DNA of 34,932 bases, from assembly GCF_009932555.1 (NCBI RefSeq), contig NZ_BLJO01000009.1:88295-123226 (forward strand). The letters are read 5' to 3'. Numbering within the stretch: the first letter of the stretch is position 1; each line of letters opens with the position of its first letter. Below the pieces are notes generated by a model. The model ran no database searches. It was not told the DNA's origin and was given only the letters and a program-made list of their open reading frames with translations. A program made the position numbers and the translations under genes. This DNA is from Steroidobacter agaridevorans (GTDB lineage Bacteria > Pseudomonadota > Gammaproteobacteria > Steroidobacterales > Steroidobacteraceae). Shown here piece after piece: positions 15,864 to 24,953 of the stretch.

Positions 15864-16739
15864 TCAGGCAGCGACCTTGGGCTGCGGCGCGGGCTTGTGC
15901 AGGAAGATGGTCAGCAGACCGGCGATGCGCTCACGCATGTCGCGACGGTCGACGATCATGTCCAGCGCGCCGTGCTCGAGCAGGAACTCGCTGCGCTGGA
16001 ACCCTTCCGGCAGCGTCTCGCGCACGGTTTGCTGAATGACGCGCGCGCCGGCGAAACCGATCAGCGCCTTGGGCTCGCCGATGTTCACGTCGCCGAGCAT
16101 CGCGAGACTGGCGGATACGCCGCCGGTCGTCGGATCCGTCAGCACGGAGATATACGGCAGCCGTTCCTTCGCCATGCGAGCCAGCGCGGAGCTGGTCTTC
16201 GCCATCTGCAGCAGCGACAACAGCGCTTCCTGCATGCGCGCGCCACCGCTGGCCGAGAAACAAATGAGCGGCTTGCGATGCTCGAGACAATGCTCGGCCG
16301 CGCGCACGAAACGCTCGCCGACGACGGAGCCCATCGAGCCGCCGAGGAACGAGAACTCGAACGCGCACGCCACCACCGGCTCGCCCATCAACGTGCCGGT
16401 CATGACGATCAGCGCGTCCTTTTCCTGTGTGGTCTTCTGCGCGGCCTGCACGCGGTCGCGGTACTTCTTGGTGTCGCGGAATTTGAGCGGATCTTCCGGC
16501 TCGATGTTGTCGGCCAGCTCCACCTGCCCTTCCGGATCGAGGAACGCTTCCAGGCGGTCGCGCGCGCCAATGCGCATGTGATGACCGCACTTCGGACAAA
16601 CGTGGAGATTGCGCTCCAGCTCGGCGCGGTACAGGACCGCGTCGCAGGCGGAGCACTTCATCCACAGGCCTTCGGGGACGGAGCGCGTGCGGCGCTCGGT
16701 CTTGATCCGCGAAGGCATGATCTTTTCGAACCAGGTCAT
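15864..16739 (-). CDS. accD: Acetyl-CoA carboxylase carboxyltransferase subunit beta
   Basis: A 291-residue subunit that, with AccA, transfers the carboxyl group from biotin to acetyl-CoA in the first step of fatty-acid synthesis. The N-terminal four-Cys zinc ribbon is complete (Cys29, Cys32, Cys48, Cys51; CSAC ... CPKC). It is followed by the crotonase-like core with [23 protein letters not shown] and [10 protein letters not shown]. The frame stays open upstream to 16946, but the family start MTWFEKI is at 16739 and a good promoter lies inside the extension. The usual trpF gene is missing between truA and accD. Confidence 0.97.
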   Translation of the reverse strand: MTWFEKIMPSRIKTERRTRSVPEGLWMKCSACDAVLYRAELERNLHVCPKCGHHMRIGARDRLEAFLDPEGQVELADNIEPEDPLKFRDTKKYRDRVQAAQKTTQEKDALIVMTGTLMGEPVVACAFEFSFLGGSMGSVVGERFVRAAEHCLEHRKPLICFSASGGARMQEALLSLLQMAKTSSALARMAKERLPYISVLTDPTTGGVSASLAMLGDVNIGEPKALIGFAGARVIQQTVRETLPEGFQRSEFLLEHGALDMIVDRRDMRERIAGLLTIFLHKPAPQPKVAA

Positions 16740-16767
16740 GGTGACAGCCTGAATTTGGAGGGGTGCA

Positions 16768-16796
16768 TCTATACTTGGTCCCGAACCTGCGGGCAA
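16768..16796 (-). promoter_or_regulatory. Promoter candidate for accD
   Basis: On the minus strand: TTGCCC (16796-16791), a 17-bp spacer, then TATAGA followed by T (16773-16768). This gives 4/6 and 4/6 matches with ideal spacing. The transcript would begin near 16761, about 22 nt before the accD ATG. Confidence 0.5.
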
Positions 16797-16887
16797 GTTG
16801 CCGGAGAACTCGCCGATCAACTGCCAACCGTCAAAGTCGGCAACTTCGTTTATCGGAGCATCCAGCTGCAGCGGTAACCTGCCGGGA

Positions 16888-17700
16888 TCAGGGAACTCGA
16901 CTGCTCCCAGCTTCCGTAGGAGCCAAAACACTGAATTCCGGCTCACTGGGCAGTTTCAAGGCCGGGGCATAGCGGATGCCCGCCAGGTACAGCCCGTTTG
17001 GCACGGCAGTCACGCCGCCCAGCTTCCGATCCTTGTACCCCAGAACCTGCGCGGTCCAGTCCGCCGGCCGCTCGCCGGTGCCGATCGCGATCAGCACGCC
17101 GGCGATGTTCCGCACCATGTGATGCAGGAACGCGTTCGCGCAGACGGTCAGAACGACCAGTTCGCCATGCCGTGTCACTGAGATTTCATGGAGGTGCCGC
17201 ATCGGCGTCCGCGCTTGGCACTGCGCGGCGCGAAACGACGAGAAGTCGTGCTCGCCGACCAGATGCTGGGCGGCTTCGTTCATGCGCTTGTCGTCCAAGT
17301 ATTCGCGGACCCAGGCCGCGCGCTGGGCGTTCAGCGCCGGCCGCGGCACACGGTTCAGAATCACGTATCGATAGCGGCGCGCGAGCGCTGAGTATCGGGC
17401 GTGGAATCCTTCCGGGACTTCGCGCGCCCAGAGGACACTGACTTCCTTCGGCATATTCGACACCGCTCCCAGCATCCAGGCCCGCTCGGTGCGATCTGCC
17501 GTGGTGTCGAAGTGAACGACTTGCATGGCCGCGTGCACGCCGGCGTCCGTGCGGCCAGCAGCCACGACCTCTACCGGATGATTGGCGACCACCGACAGGC
17601 CCTTCTCGACCACGGACTGGACGCCGCAGGCGTCCACCTGCGATTGCCAGCCGGCGAAGCTGCTACCGTCGTATTCGATGCCAAGGGCGATTCGGGGCAT
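16888..17700 (-). CDS. truA: tRNA pseudouridine(38-40) synthase
   Basis: A 270-residue enzyme that makes pseudouridine at positions 38-40 of tRNA anticodon stems. The catalytic Asp52 is in [11 protein letters not shown]. Other family marks are [14 protein letters not shown] at the N-terminus, [28 protein letters not shown] and the terminal APNGLYL-type segment ([12 protein letters not shown]). It lies between fimV and accD, as in Pseudomonas and relatives. No good ribosome-binding site is seen; a short hairpin (17717-17734) sits just upstream of the start. Confidence 0.96.
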   Translation of the reverse strand: MPRIALGIEYDGSSFAGWQSQVDACGVQSVVEKGLSVVANHPVEVVAAGRTDAGVHAAMQVVHFDTTADRTERAWMLGAVSNMPKEVSVLWAREVPEGFHARYSALARRYRYVILNRVPRPALNAQRAAWVREYLDDKRMNEAAQHLVGEHDFSSFRAAQCQARTPMRHLHEISVTRHGELVVLTVCANAFLHHMVRNIAGVLIAIGTGERPADWTAQVLGYKDRKLGGVTAVPNGLYLAGIRYAPALKLPSEPEFSVLAPTEAGSSRVP

Positions 17701-17716
17701 TCAGGCAAGTCGTATC

Positions 17717-17734
17717 GGCCGCGAGAAGGCGGCC
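17717..17734 (-). promoter_or_regulatory. Hairpin in the truA leader
   Basis: A perfect 6-bp stem GGCCGC/GCGGCC with a 6-nt loop, ending 16 nt before the truA ATG. The function is unknown. It could affect ribosome access, as no ribosome-binding site is evident. Confidence 0.25.
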
Positions 17735-17759
17735 AGGAGCGCGAAGGATAGCGAAATTC

Positions 17760-17784
17760 GCCAGCCCCACGAGTGGGGGCCGGC
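17760..17784 (-). terminator. Terminator candidate after fimV
   Basis: On the minus strand, beyond the fimV stop, GCCGG-C-CCCCA folds against TGGGG-CTGGC with a CTCG loop. It has ten pairs including one G-U, and one bulge. It is followed by GAATTTCGC, so the U-tract is poor. It may only reduce read-through into truA. Confidence 0.35.
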
Positions 17785-17798
17785 GTTGTACGGTCGAG

Positions 17799-20700
17799 TT
17801 AGCGGATCGAGTCCATCAGCCGCTGAGCTTCCTGCTTCTGGCTCGGATTACCTTCCGAGAGCACCTCGTCGAGGATGCTGCGGGCGCCGTCCGGGTCGCC
17901 CATGTCCATGTAGGCGCGGGCCAGGTCGAGCTTGGTGCCGACTTCGCTCATGGTCACCGGCTCGAGCTCGGACAGCTCCATTTCCGTGACCAGGGACTGA
18001 CGCTGCGTGGGCTCGCGATCTTCGCCGCCGAGCGGCTCGCCCACGTCGAGATCGAGGCCGCCGCGCGGCACTTCCTGCGTGCGCTCGTCGCTGCCGAACA
18101 CATCGCCCGAGAAAATATCCTCGTCCTTGCGCACATGGCGCACGGTGTCCGAGCTCGGACGCGCATCGCTCAGATCTTCCAGATCCAGGTCGATGTCGGT
18201 CATCGCCAGCGGCTTCTTCATCGACGCCGTCGAGTCCACATCCGGACGCGGATGCTCGGCCGTGTCGCCGGCGGCGCCGCTCAGGTCCACTTGATCGATA
18301 TAAATCGTGCCGGTGCTCTCGATGTCGCCATCGAAGCGCTCCGCGACGCGCGGCGCTTCCATGGTGCGATCGAAGCTGCTCAGCGACGGCGCCAGCTGCG
18401 TCATCTCGTCGTCGCGCAACGGACGCACATCTTCGATCGTGTCCTTGTCGAGCGAGTGCGTGTCTTCCAGCGCGCGGCCCTGGTCGAGCGAATCGGCGTC
18501 CAGGCCGAGGTCGTCGATCGACAGCTCCGCGGTGTCGCCGGTGCTGGCGCCCTTGCTGGCCAGCGCATGGTCGATCTTCTCGCGCACCGTCTGCGCCGTG
18601 CGATCGATCATCGGCGATTCGATGGTCGGCGTTTCCTGCGTGCGGGACAGCGCGTCGATTTCACGCGTGCGCTGTTCCTGCGTGTCGTCGTCGTTCGGCT
18701 CGTCGAGCAGGAAGTCCAGCTCGCTGGCGACCTGCGTGGCGTCGTTCGGGCCACGGCGCTCGCCGCTCGCGAATTCCAGATCCAGGCCCTGGCGCTCTTC
18801 GCCATTCGGCTCGGCGAACAGATCGACGTCGACGCGGTTCTCGCCGCCTTCGAGGTTCACGTCGACCAGATCGACCGGGCTGCCCTCGCCCTGGAACATC
18901 TCGTTCTCGGCGGCGATCTGCTTGCCCATGATCGCGACCTTGTCCCACTCGCCCGGCGCGGCTGCGGCACGCGACTCGTACAGATCGCGCGCGGTGTCGA
19001 GGAACAGATCCTTGTTGCCCCAGACGAAGTAGATCTCGAGCAGCTTCAACTTCAGGTCGCGGCGCGTCGGCTCGCGGTCGATGGCGATCTTCACCAGATC
19101 GGCGGCCTGATCGTAGAGGCCGTACGCCATGTGGAAGTCGGCTTCGGCGAGCGCGTCCTGCTGATCGAAGCGGACCGCGGACTCGCTGCTCAGCGTGTCT
19201 TCGACCGCACGGGCAGCGGCCGGAGCCGCGGCAGCCGCAGGTTCGAAGCCACGAGCCGGCTCGCGACGCGTGGTCGGAGCAGGCGCATCGAAATCCAGGT
19301 CCTCGTCGAGGTTGGTCTTCACCAGGCCTGCGTCGTCCTCGCCTTCCACGAGGAACGCATCGGCGCGTCCACCTTTGTTCGACGGCGCAAGCGCGCGGGC
19401 CGGTCGTTCCGACGGCGGCTCGAAGGCCAGCGGCGAATCCAACGAGTCGAGCGATTCCTCGTCGGCCTCGCGACGACGGCGCATGAAGAACAGGACGCCC
19501 AGGATGACGGCCATGCCGAGCGCGATCAGTGCCCACGAGTATTCGCGGATACGTTCGGCCAGCGTCGGCTCGGGAGCGGCCGGCGGCGCCTTGGCTCGCG
19601 GCGCTTTCGCAACGGGTTCCGCGGCAGGCGTCGGCTCTTCAGCAGCCTGGGCCGGCTCTTCGGCGGGCGTCGGTGCTTGAGCTTCCGTGGGCGGCGTCTG
19701 TTCGACCGGCGGCTGCTCGGCAGGCGTCGGCTCGACGTTGCGCTGGGCCTGGGCCAAGCCAGGATTCTCGACTGCGAGACGACGATCCGACGTGGCTGGC
19801 GCGCCCGGAGCGGTCGACTGCGACGGCTGCTGTTGAGCCTGCGTCTGCGGCGTAGGCGCCGGCGTCGGCGGCGTGGGAGTTTCTTGCGGCGTCACCAGAC
19901 GCAGGCGATCGGCTTCCGGCGTGGTGTCGGCGACAACGCCGCCACTCCACTCCGCCGTCTGCCGCGCCACTTCGGCGGAGGCCTCGTCGGTCGAGATCGC
20001 TTCGATCTCGGCCAATTCAGGAATGCGCAGCACGCTGCCGGCGCGCAGACGATTGATGTTGTTGCCGCTGAACGCCTGCGGGTTCGCGCGGAACAACGCG
20101 ATCATCGTGCGGTTGTTGACGCGACGGTTGCCGGGGTTCGCGGCGGACGCGATCTTCGACAGCGTGTCGTTGCGCTGAACGGTGTATTCGCTGCCCGGCG
20201 AAGCAATGATCTGCTGATCGCCCGACGGTTCTTCGGTGCGCTGAGCCGTCGGCTCAGGCGTGCGCTCGGGAGCCGGCGTCGTGGCGCGCGGCGTCGGAGC
20301 AGGAGTCTGTTCGGGTGCGGGCGTCGGCGCACGCTCGATGCGACCTTCCGCCGTCGTCGCCGACTGCGGTGTGGTGACCGGAGCAGGCGCTTGGTTCTGC
20401 GACGGCATGAACACCGGCGGATCGAGCAGCACGGTGTACTCGCGGACCAGACGACCGCGGGCCCAGCTCGCCTCGACCAGCAATGTCACATACGGCTCGG
20501 TGACCGAGCGATTCGAGCTGACCTTGATGGTCGCCTTGCCGTCGCGGTTGCGGCTGACGGCGAAGTCGAAGTTGCTCAGGTATGCGGGGCGATCGATGCC
20601 ATAGCGGGAGAACACGTCGTTGCTGGCGAGCGTGACCTTCAGGCTGCCCAATTCCTCCGCGGTCGGAGACAGCAGCTCGATTTCCGCATCGAAAGGCTGA

Positions 20701-20804
20701 TTCAGGGCGGAATTGAGGCGGATCTCCCCCAGACCCAGCGCATACAGCGTCACAGGGGACAGCAGGGCGCCCGTCAGCAGCAGGCGCGGCAGGTGTCTTC
20801 TCAT
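17799..20804 (-). CDS. fimV: FimV-type polar/pilus assembly protein
   Basis: A 1001-residue inner-membrane protein that in Pseudomonas organises the cell pole and type IV pilus system and binds peptidoglycan. It has a signal peptide (MRRHLPRLLLTGALL, cleavage near LYA), the FimV N-terminal domain starting LGLGEIRLNSALNQPFDAEIELL, and a Pro/Thr-rich linker. A LysM domain follows (YTVQRNDTLSKIASAANPG ... LRAGSVLRIPE, about residues 205-265). A second linker leads to one membrane helix (WALIALGMAVILGVLFFM, about 425-442), a long acidic cytoplasmic part with early TPR-like helices (about 545-620), and the conserved FimV C-terminal TPR cap (TKLDLARAYMDMGDPDGARSILDEVL). GTG at 20810 is possible, but the ATG at 20804 has a GGGAG site 5 nt upstream and is preferred. 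Confidence 0.93.
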   Translation of the reverse strand: MRRHLPRLLLTGALLSPVTLYALGLGEIRLNSALNQPFDAEIELLSPTAEELGSLKVTLASNDVFSRYGIDRPAYLSNFDFAVSRNRDGKATIKVSSNRSVTEPYVTLLVEASWARGRLVREYTVLLDPPVFMPSQNQAPAPVTTPQSATTAEGRIERAPTPAPEQTPAPTPRATTPAPERTPEPTAQRTEEPSGDQQIIASPGSEYTVQRNDTLSKIASAANPGNRRVNNRTMIALFRANPQAFSGNNINRLRAGSVLRIPELAEIEAISTDEASAEVARQTAEWSGGVVADTTPEADRLRLVTPQETPTPPTPAPTPQTQAQQQPSQSTAPGAPATSDRRLAVENPGLAQAQRNVEPTPAEQPPVEQTPPTEAQAPTPAEEPAQAAEEPTPAAEPVAKAPRAKAPPAAPEPTLAERIREYSWALIALGMAVILGVLFFMRRRREADEESLDSLDSPLAFEPPSERPARALAPSNKGGRADAFLVEGEDDAGLVKTNLDEDLDFDAPAPTTRREPARGFEPAAAAAPAAARAVEDTLSSESAVRFDQQDALAEADFHMAYGLYDQAADLVKIAIDREPTRRDLKLKLLEIYFVWGNKDLFLDTARDLYESRAAAAPGEWDKVAIMGKQIAAENEMFQGEGSPVDLVDVNLEGGENRVDVDLFAEPNGEERQGLDLEFASGERRGPNDATQVASELDFLLDEPNDDDTQEQRTREIDALSRTQETPTIESPMIDRTAQTVREKIDHALASKGASTGDTAELSIDDLGLDADSLDQGRALEDTHSLDKDTIEDVRPLRDDEMTQLAPSLSSFDRTMEAPRVAERFDGDIESTGTIYIDQVDLSGAAGDTAEHPRPDVDSTASMKKPLAMTDIDLDLEDLSDARPSSDTVRHVRKDEDIFSGDVFGSDERTQEVPRGGLDLDVGEPLGGEDREPTQRQSLVTEMELSELEPVTMSEVGTKLDLARAYMDMGDPDGARSILDEVLSEGNPSQKQEAQRLMDSIR

Positions 20805-20810
20805 CAGCAC

Positions 20811-20977
20811 TCCCGGTACGTGTCCCGAAGCATCCTTTAGCTATTTTCGGGAGCTTGCCCCAAGGCGTTATGCAACGACCTTATGGCAAGCGCCCTTGCT
20901 ACAGATGACTAGCACGCCGCGCCTCGAAGACCATGAAAAGCTCATGTGCTTCTTGACCTTAGGCGTGCAACTATAGC
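20811..20977. other. asd-fimV intergenic region
   Basis: This 167-bp non-coding gap presumably holds the fimV promoter. I see no convincing -35/-10 pair and no terminator with a U-tract after asd. Its only clear signal is the GGGAG ribosome-binding site next to the fimV ATG. Confidence 0.4.
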
Positions 20978-22000
20978 TTACAAATACTCTTTCACCAAAA
21001 TCTCGGCGATTTGGACGCTATTTAACGCTGCTCCCTTGCGAACGTTATCGGACACAATCCACAGATTTAGACCCCGGTCGTGACTGATGTCCTCCCGGAT
21101 GCGTCCCACGAACACCGGATCGGTCCCGGCGGCCTCGGTGACGGGGGTTGGATACCCGCCCGGCTTGCGCTCGTCCATCAGCACCACCCCAGGAGCCTTG
21201 CTCAGCAATTCCCTGGCTTCGCCTTCGGTCAGCTTCCGCCGGGTCTCGATCGCGACCGCCTCGGAATGGCCGACGAACACGCCGACCCGGACCGCCGTGG
21301 CATTCACCTTGATGTTCTTGTCCTCGAAGATCTTCTGGGTTTCCCAGAACATCTTCATTTCTTCCTTGGTGTAGCCGTTGTCCAGGAACACGTCGATCTG
21401 CGGCACGCAGTTGAACGCGATCTGCTTGGCGATCACCTTCGGGGTCACCGCGCCGCCCTTGAGCAGCGTCTCGGTCTGGCCCTGCAGCTCGTCGATGGCC
21501 TTCTGGCCGCCGCCCGAGACCGACTGATAAGTGGCCACGTTGATGCGCTCGATGCCGGCGGCATCGTGCAACGGCTTCAGCGCCACCAGCATCTGCATGG
21601 TCGAGCAGTTCGGGTTGGCGATGATGTTGTGCTTCTTGTAGCCCGCGATCGCGTGCGGGTTCACCTCGGTGACCACCAGCGGGATGTCTTCCTGATAGCG
21701 GAACTGCGAGGTGTTATCGACCACGACGCAGCCGGCCTGGCCGGCGCGCACGGCATGCACCTTGGAAACACTGGCGCCGGCCGAGAACAGGCCGACCTGC
21801 GCCTTGCTGAAGTCGAATGTTTCGACATCCAGCACTGGAATGTCCTTGCCTTTGAAGCGAATGGTTTTGCCGACGGATTTGGCGCTCGCCAGGGGATACA
21901 GCTCGCCCACGGGAAAATTGCGCTGCTCCAGAATCGACAGCATGTTGCCGCCGACCAGACCAGTCGCACCCAAAACCGCCACATTCCAACGCTTGCTCAT
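20978..22000 (-). CDS. asd: Aspartate-semialdehyde dehydrogenase
   Basis: A 340-residue NADPH-dependent enzyme that makes aspartate semialdehyde from aspartyl phosphate, for lysine/diaminopimelate, methionine and threonine. It has the N-terminal nucleotide-binding motif LGATGLVGGNM (residues 10-20) and the catalytic Cys132 in NPNCSTMQ. It also has the SVSGGGQKAIDEL segment and the active-site His in VGHSEAV. The frame extends to 22048, but the family N-terminus SKRWNVAVLG begins at the ATG at 22000. It lies upstream of fimV, as in other gammaproteobacteria. Confidence 0.97.
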   Translation of the reverse strand: MSKRWNVAVLGATGLVGGNMLSILEQRNFPVGELYPLASAKSVGKTIRFKGKDIPVLDVETFDFSKAQVGLFSAGASVSKVHAVRAGQAGCVVVDNTSQFRYQEDIPLVVTEVNPHAIAGYKKHNIIANPNCSTMQMLVALKPLHDAAGIERINVATYQSVSGGGQKAIDELQGQTETLLKGGAVTPKVIAKQIAFNCVPQIDVFLDNGYTKEEMKMFWETQKIFEDKNIKVNATAVRVGVFVGHSEAVAIETRRKLTEGEARELLSKAPGVVLMDERKPGGYPTPVTEAAGTDPVFVGRIREDISHDRGLNLWIVSDNVRKGAALNSVQIAEILVKEYL

Positions 22001-22073
22001 GACTCCAGGACTCAGTTGAGGACCACTGCACCGGCTGAACGGCACCATGCCGCTCGGCCTGAATTACGTAATG

Positions 22074-22102
22074 TTTAAAATCGGCCGCGCACACTACCTC
22101 AA
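22074..22102 (-). promoter_or_regulatory. Promoter candidate for asd
   Basis: On the minus strand: TTGAGG (22102-22097), a 17-bp spacer, then TTTAAA (22079-22074); each is a 4/6 match. The leader would be about 67 nt and would contain the short palindrome TTACGTAA (22064-22071) close to the start point. No lysine riboswitch is recognisable. Confidence 0.35.
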
Positions 22103-22109
22103 TCGCCGC

Positions 22110-22126
22110 CGGGACGCAGCGTCCCG
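22110..22126 (-). terminator. Hairpin after aroC, weak terminator candidate
   Basis: A perfect 7-bp stem CGGGACG/CGTCCCG with a 3-nt loop, 17 bp beyond the aroC stop. It is not followed by a U-tract (GCGGCGATT), so intrinsic termination is doubtful. Confidence 0.25.
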
Positions 22127-22143
22127 AGCGCGAATTTGGCCTC

Positions 22144-23217
22144 TTAATCGATAACTACGTCGGCATTCTGGCCACGGTGCCTCAGGTAATGATCCATCAG
22201 CACCAGCGCCAGCATGGCCTCGGCGATCGGCGTGGCACGCAGTCCCACACACGGGTCATGGCGACCGGTCGTGACCACCTCGACCGGGTTGCCGTCCACA
22301 TCGATCGAGCGCCCCGGCACGATGATGCTGGATGTGGGCTTGAGCGCGATGCTCACCAGGATATCCTGGCCCGAGGAGATGCCGCCCAACACGCCGCCGG
22401 CATTGTTGGAGAGAAACCCCTGCGGTGTGATCTCGTCGCGATGCTCGCTGCCCTTCTGGCTGACGCTCGCGAAGCCGGCGCCGATCTCCACGCCCTTCAC
22501 GGCATTGATGCTCATCATGGCGAAGGCGATCTCGGCATCCAGCCGGTCGAATACCGGCTCGCCGAGCCCGGCCGGCACACCGCTCGCAATCACATTGACG
22601 CGCGCGCCGACGGAATCGCCTTCGCGGCGCAGGTTGACCATGTAGTTTTCGAGCTCTTCCAGACGCGACGGATCGGGACTGAAGAACGGGTTGTCGTACA
22701 CGGTGCTCAGTGACTTCGGCTCGAGCACCAGCGGGCCGAGCTGCGCGAGGTATCCCTGAATGCTCACACCGAGGCGCTCGCGCAGATATTTGCGAGCAAT
22801 CGCGCCGGCGGCGACGCGCATCACCGTCTCGCGGGCCGAGGAGCGTCCGCCGCCGCGATAGTCACGAAAACCGTATTTCTGCTGATAGGTGTAGTCCGCG
22901 TGCCCGGGACGGAACCGATCTTTGATCTTCTCGTAGTCGCGCGAGCGCTGATCGGTGTTCTCGATCAGCAGCCCGATCGGCGTGCCGGTGGTGCGCCCTT
23001 CGAACACGCCGGACAGGATCTTCACCTGATCCGGCTCCTTGCGCTGGCTGGTATGCCGCGATGTGCCGGTGCGGCGTCGCTCCAACTCCGGCTGAATGTC
23101 GGCTTCCGACAATTCCAGCCCCGGCGGGCAGCCGTCGACGATGCAACCGAGCGCGGGCCCGTGGCTTTCGCCGAAGGTCGTGATCGTAAAGAGCTTGCCT
23201 AGGGTGTTACCGGACAT
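22144..23217 (-). CDS. aroC: Chorismate synthase
   Basis: A 357-residue FMN-dependent enzyme for the last step of the shikimate pathway (EPSP to chorismate). Family marks: FGESHG (residues 15-20, including His19), [46 protein letters not shown] (102-130), and near the end [10 protein letters not shown]. The length is normal. It lies between prmB and asd on the same strand, with 95 bp to prmB. No clear ribosome-binding site is present at the ATG. Confidence 0.97.
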   Translation of the reverse strand: MSGNTLGKLFTITTFGESHGPALGCIVDGCPPGLELSEADIQPELERRRTGTSRHTSQRKEPDQVKILSGVFEGRTTGTPIGLLIENTDQRSRDYEKIKDRFRPGHADYTYQQKYGFRDYRGGGRSSARETVMRVAAGAIARKYLRERLGVSIQGYLAQLGPLVLEPKSLSTVYDNPFFSPDPSRLEELENYMVNLRREGDSVGARVNVIASGVPAGLGEPVFDRLDAEIAFAMMSINAVKGVEIGAGFASVSQKGSEHRDEITPQGFLSNNAGGVLGGISSGQDILVSIALKPTSSIIVPGRSIDVDGNPVEVVTTGRHDPCVGLRATPIAEAMLALVLMDHYLRHRGQNADVVID

Positions 23218-23259
23218 TGGAAATAGCAGCGCCGCTGATAATGGTCGGAGCGGATTCTA

Positions 23260-23289
23260 CCCACAGTGCGGCCGGCGCAGCGCTGTGGG
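23260..23289. promoter_or_regulatory. Nested inverted repeat between prmB and aroC
   Basis: A perfect 7-bp outer stem, CCCACAG/CTGTGGG, encloses an inner TGCG/CGCA stem with a GCCGG loop. It lies in the 95-bp gap after prmB and about 43 bp before the aroC ATG. There is no U-tract in either direction. It could be an operator or an RNA structure in the aroC leader; the role is not determined. Confidence 0.3.
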
Positions 23290-23312
23290 TTGGCCGTGCT
23301 TTGCCGAATTTC

Positions 23313-24287
23313 TTATGACTTTGCGACCAGCTGTTCTCTGGTAAGCAGGAACACCCCGCCGCCGCCGCGCTCGAATTCGAGCCAGGTGAACGGCATCCTG
23401 GGCCGCGCATCGACCAGCACGTCCTCGGTATTGCCCACCTCGACGATCAATATTCCGTGCGGCTGCAGATGCGCGGCGGCCTGATCGATGATCCGGTGCA
23501 CGATGTCGAGCCCATCGCGCCCGCCGTGCAAGCCCATCGCCGGCTCGCGGCGATATTCCTCGGGCAAGCCCGCCAGCTCTTCATCGCCCACATACGGCGG
23601 ATTGGAAACGATCACGTCGTAGCGCTCGTCCTGCAAGGCGTCGAACACGTCCGACTTCACCGCCCGCACCCGCTCCTGAACGGCATGACGCTCGATGTTC
23701 TTGCGCGTGACCGCGAGCGCATCGGGCGACAGATCCGCCGCATCGACCTTGGCCTTGGGAAATTCCAGCGCGCTCGCGATGGCGATACAGCCCGAGCCCG
23801 TGCCGATGTCCAGAATCCGGCGGACCTTGCCGGGATCGATCCAGGGACGAAAGCGCGCTTGGATCAGCTCGGCGATCGGCGAGCGCGGCACCAGCACACG
23901 ATCGTCGACGTAGAACTCATGGCCCGCGAACCACATGCGATGCGTGAGATAAGCGGCGGGCACGCGTTCTCGAATGCGCCGCTCGATGAGCCCCAACGCC
24001 TTGGTCCGCTGCGCAGCCTTGAGCGGCTGGCCGTACACTTCTTCGGCTTCGTCATGCCGTAGTCCGGCGGCGAAAAATACCAACTCGGCCGCCTCATCGA
24101 CGGCATTGTCGGTGCCGTGTCCGAACCACAGCTCCGCATGCGCGAAGCGCTCGGCGGCGAAGCTGATCAGCTGTGCAACTGTTGCAGGCTCGGGCGCGCC
24201 GGCGACCGGCGACGACGATTTCGCTCGCCCGGGGACGGCGCGCAGTTTCGGGGTGGACTTCCTGGAGGCGGATTTCTTGGCGGGCAT
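23313..24287 (-). CDS. prmB: Ribosomal protein uL3 glutamine N5-methyltransferase (PrmB)
   Basis: A 324-residue SAM-dependent methylase of the HemK family. The SAM motif is ILDIGTGSG (residues 158-166) and the catalytic NPPY is at 229-232 (VSNPPYVG). The N-terminal helical domain (TVAQLISFAAERFAHAELWFGHGTDNAVDEAAELV) matches PrmB rather than PrmC, which methylates release factors. Its position just upstream of aroC is the usual prmB place. The first about 32 residues are Lys/Ser/Pro-rich and absent from typical PrmB, so the true start may be later. The chosen ATG is 27 bp from the divergent sco start. The frame continues upstream through sco, but without PrmB character. Confidence 0.92.
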   Translation of the reverse strand: MPAKKSASRKSTPKLRAVPGRAKSSSPVAGAPEPATVAQLISFAAERFAHAELWFGHGTDNAVDEAAELVFFAAGLRHDEAEEVYGQPLKAAQRTKALGLIERRIRERVPAAYLTHRMWFAGHEFYVDDRVLVPRSPIAELIQARFRPWIDPGKVRRILDIGTGSGCIAIASALEFPKAKVDAADLSPDALAVTRKNIERHAVQERVRAVKSDVFDALQDERYDVIVSNPPYVGDEELAGLPEEYRREPAMGLHGGRDGLDIVHRIIDQAAAHLQPHGILIVEVGNTEDVLVDARPRMPFTWLEFERGGGGVFLLTREQLVAKS

Positions 24288-24314
24288 GCGATACTTCGCG
24301 CCACGAGGAGACAA

Positions 24315-24953
24315 ATGAGTCGAGCAAAATCGATAGGACTCGCGGCGTTGGTCGCTATTGTAGCGATAGCGGCAGGCATGCTGTTGTCGCGTGCGCTGCT
24401 GGATCGCTCCGGCGGACCGACCCTGGCCAAGGCCACATTGATCGACCCCGCGCGGCCGTTGCCGCCGATGGCGTTCGTCGATCAGGACGGCCAGCCGTTC
24501 GGGCCGGAGCAGCTGCGCGGCCACTGGAGCATTTTGTTTTTTGGCTTCACCTACTGCCCGGACATCTGCCCGACGACGCTCGCGCTGCTGGCGCAGGTCG
24601 AAAAGAAGCTCACCGATATGCCGGCCGAACAGCGCCCGCACATCGTGCTGGTGTCGGTCGATGCCAGGCGCGACACGCCCGAACGGCTGGCGCAGTACGT
24701 GAAATCGTTCAGCCCGACATTCACCGGCATCACCGCCGGCGATCAGGCGGCTGTTGAAGAATTCGCGCTGAAGATGGGCGTGCCGGTGGCGATCTCCGAA
24801 CAGCCCGGCGGCAACTACACCGTCGATCATTCCGCCGCGATTTTCGTGGTCGATCCGAACGGCGCACTCCGGGCCTTGTCCTCGACGCCGCACGAAGTGC
24901 CCATCATCGCCGAAGACTACCGCAGCATCGTCGCCGCCCAGCCAGTCTCATGA
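24315..24953 (+). CDS. SCO1/SenC/PrrC family copper chaperone-like protein
   Basis: A 212-residue protein anchored by an N-terminal helix (residues about 7-25) with a thioredoxin fold outside the cytoplasm. The copper-site residues of the SCO family are all present: Cys81 and Cys85 (CPDIC) and His172 (TVDHSA). SCO proteins help assemble the CuA site of cytochrome c oxidase or act as thiol/copper redox proteins. No oxidase genes are in the window. A GAGGAG ribosome-binding site lies 4 nt before the ATG at 24315. Its last codons overlap psd by 4 bp. Confidence 0.92.
   Translation: MSRAKSIGLAALVAIVAIAAGMLLSRALLDRSGGPTLAKATLIDPARPLPPMAFVDQDGQPFGPEQLRGHWSILFFGFTYCPDICPTTLALLAQVEKKLTDMPAEQRPHIVLVSVDARRDTPERLAQYVKSFSPTFTGITAGDQAAVEEFALKMGVPVAISEQPGGNYTVDHSAAIFVVDPNGALRALSSTPHEVPIIAEDYRSIVAAQPVS

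Noticed and set aside
16740-16946. N-terminal extension of AccD as real protein
   Set aside because: The AccD family start MTWFEKI is at 16739, a -35/-10 pair lies within the extension, and it runs into truA. Kept only as a minor finding.
18135-20840. A 901-codon plus-strand reading frame opposite fimV, Arg-rich
   Set aside because: It is the antisense shadow of fimV in GC-rich DNA. The translation is low-complexity Arg/His/Leu/Gln with no domain, and fimV itself is clearly real.
24288-24893. Longer PrmB starting inside the sco gene on the opposite strand
   Set aside because: The extra 202 codons are an antisense shadow of sco, with no PrmB similarity.
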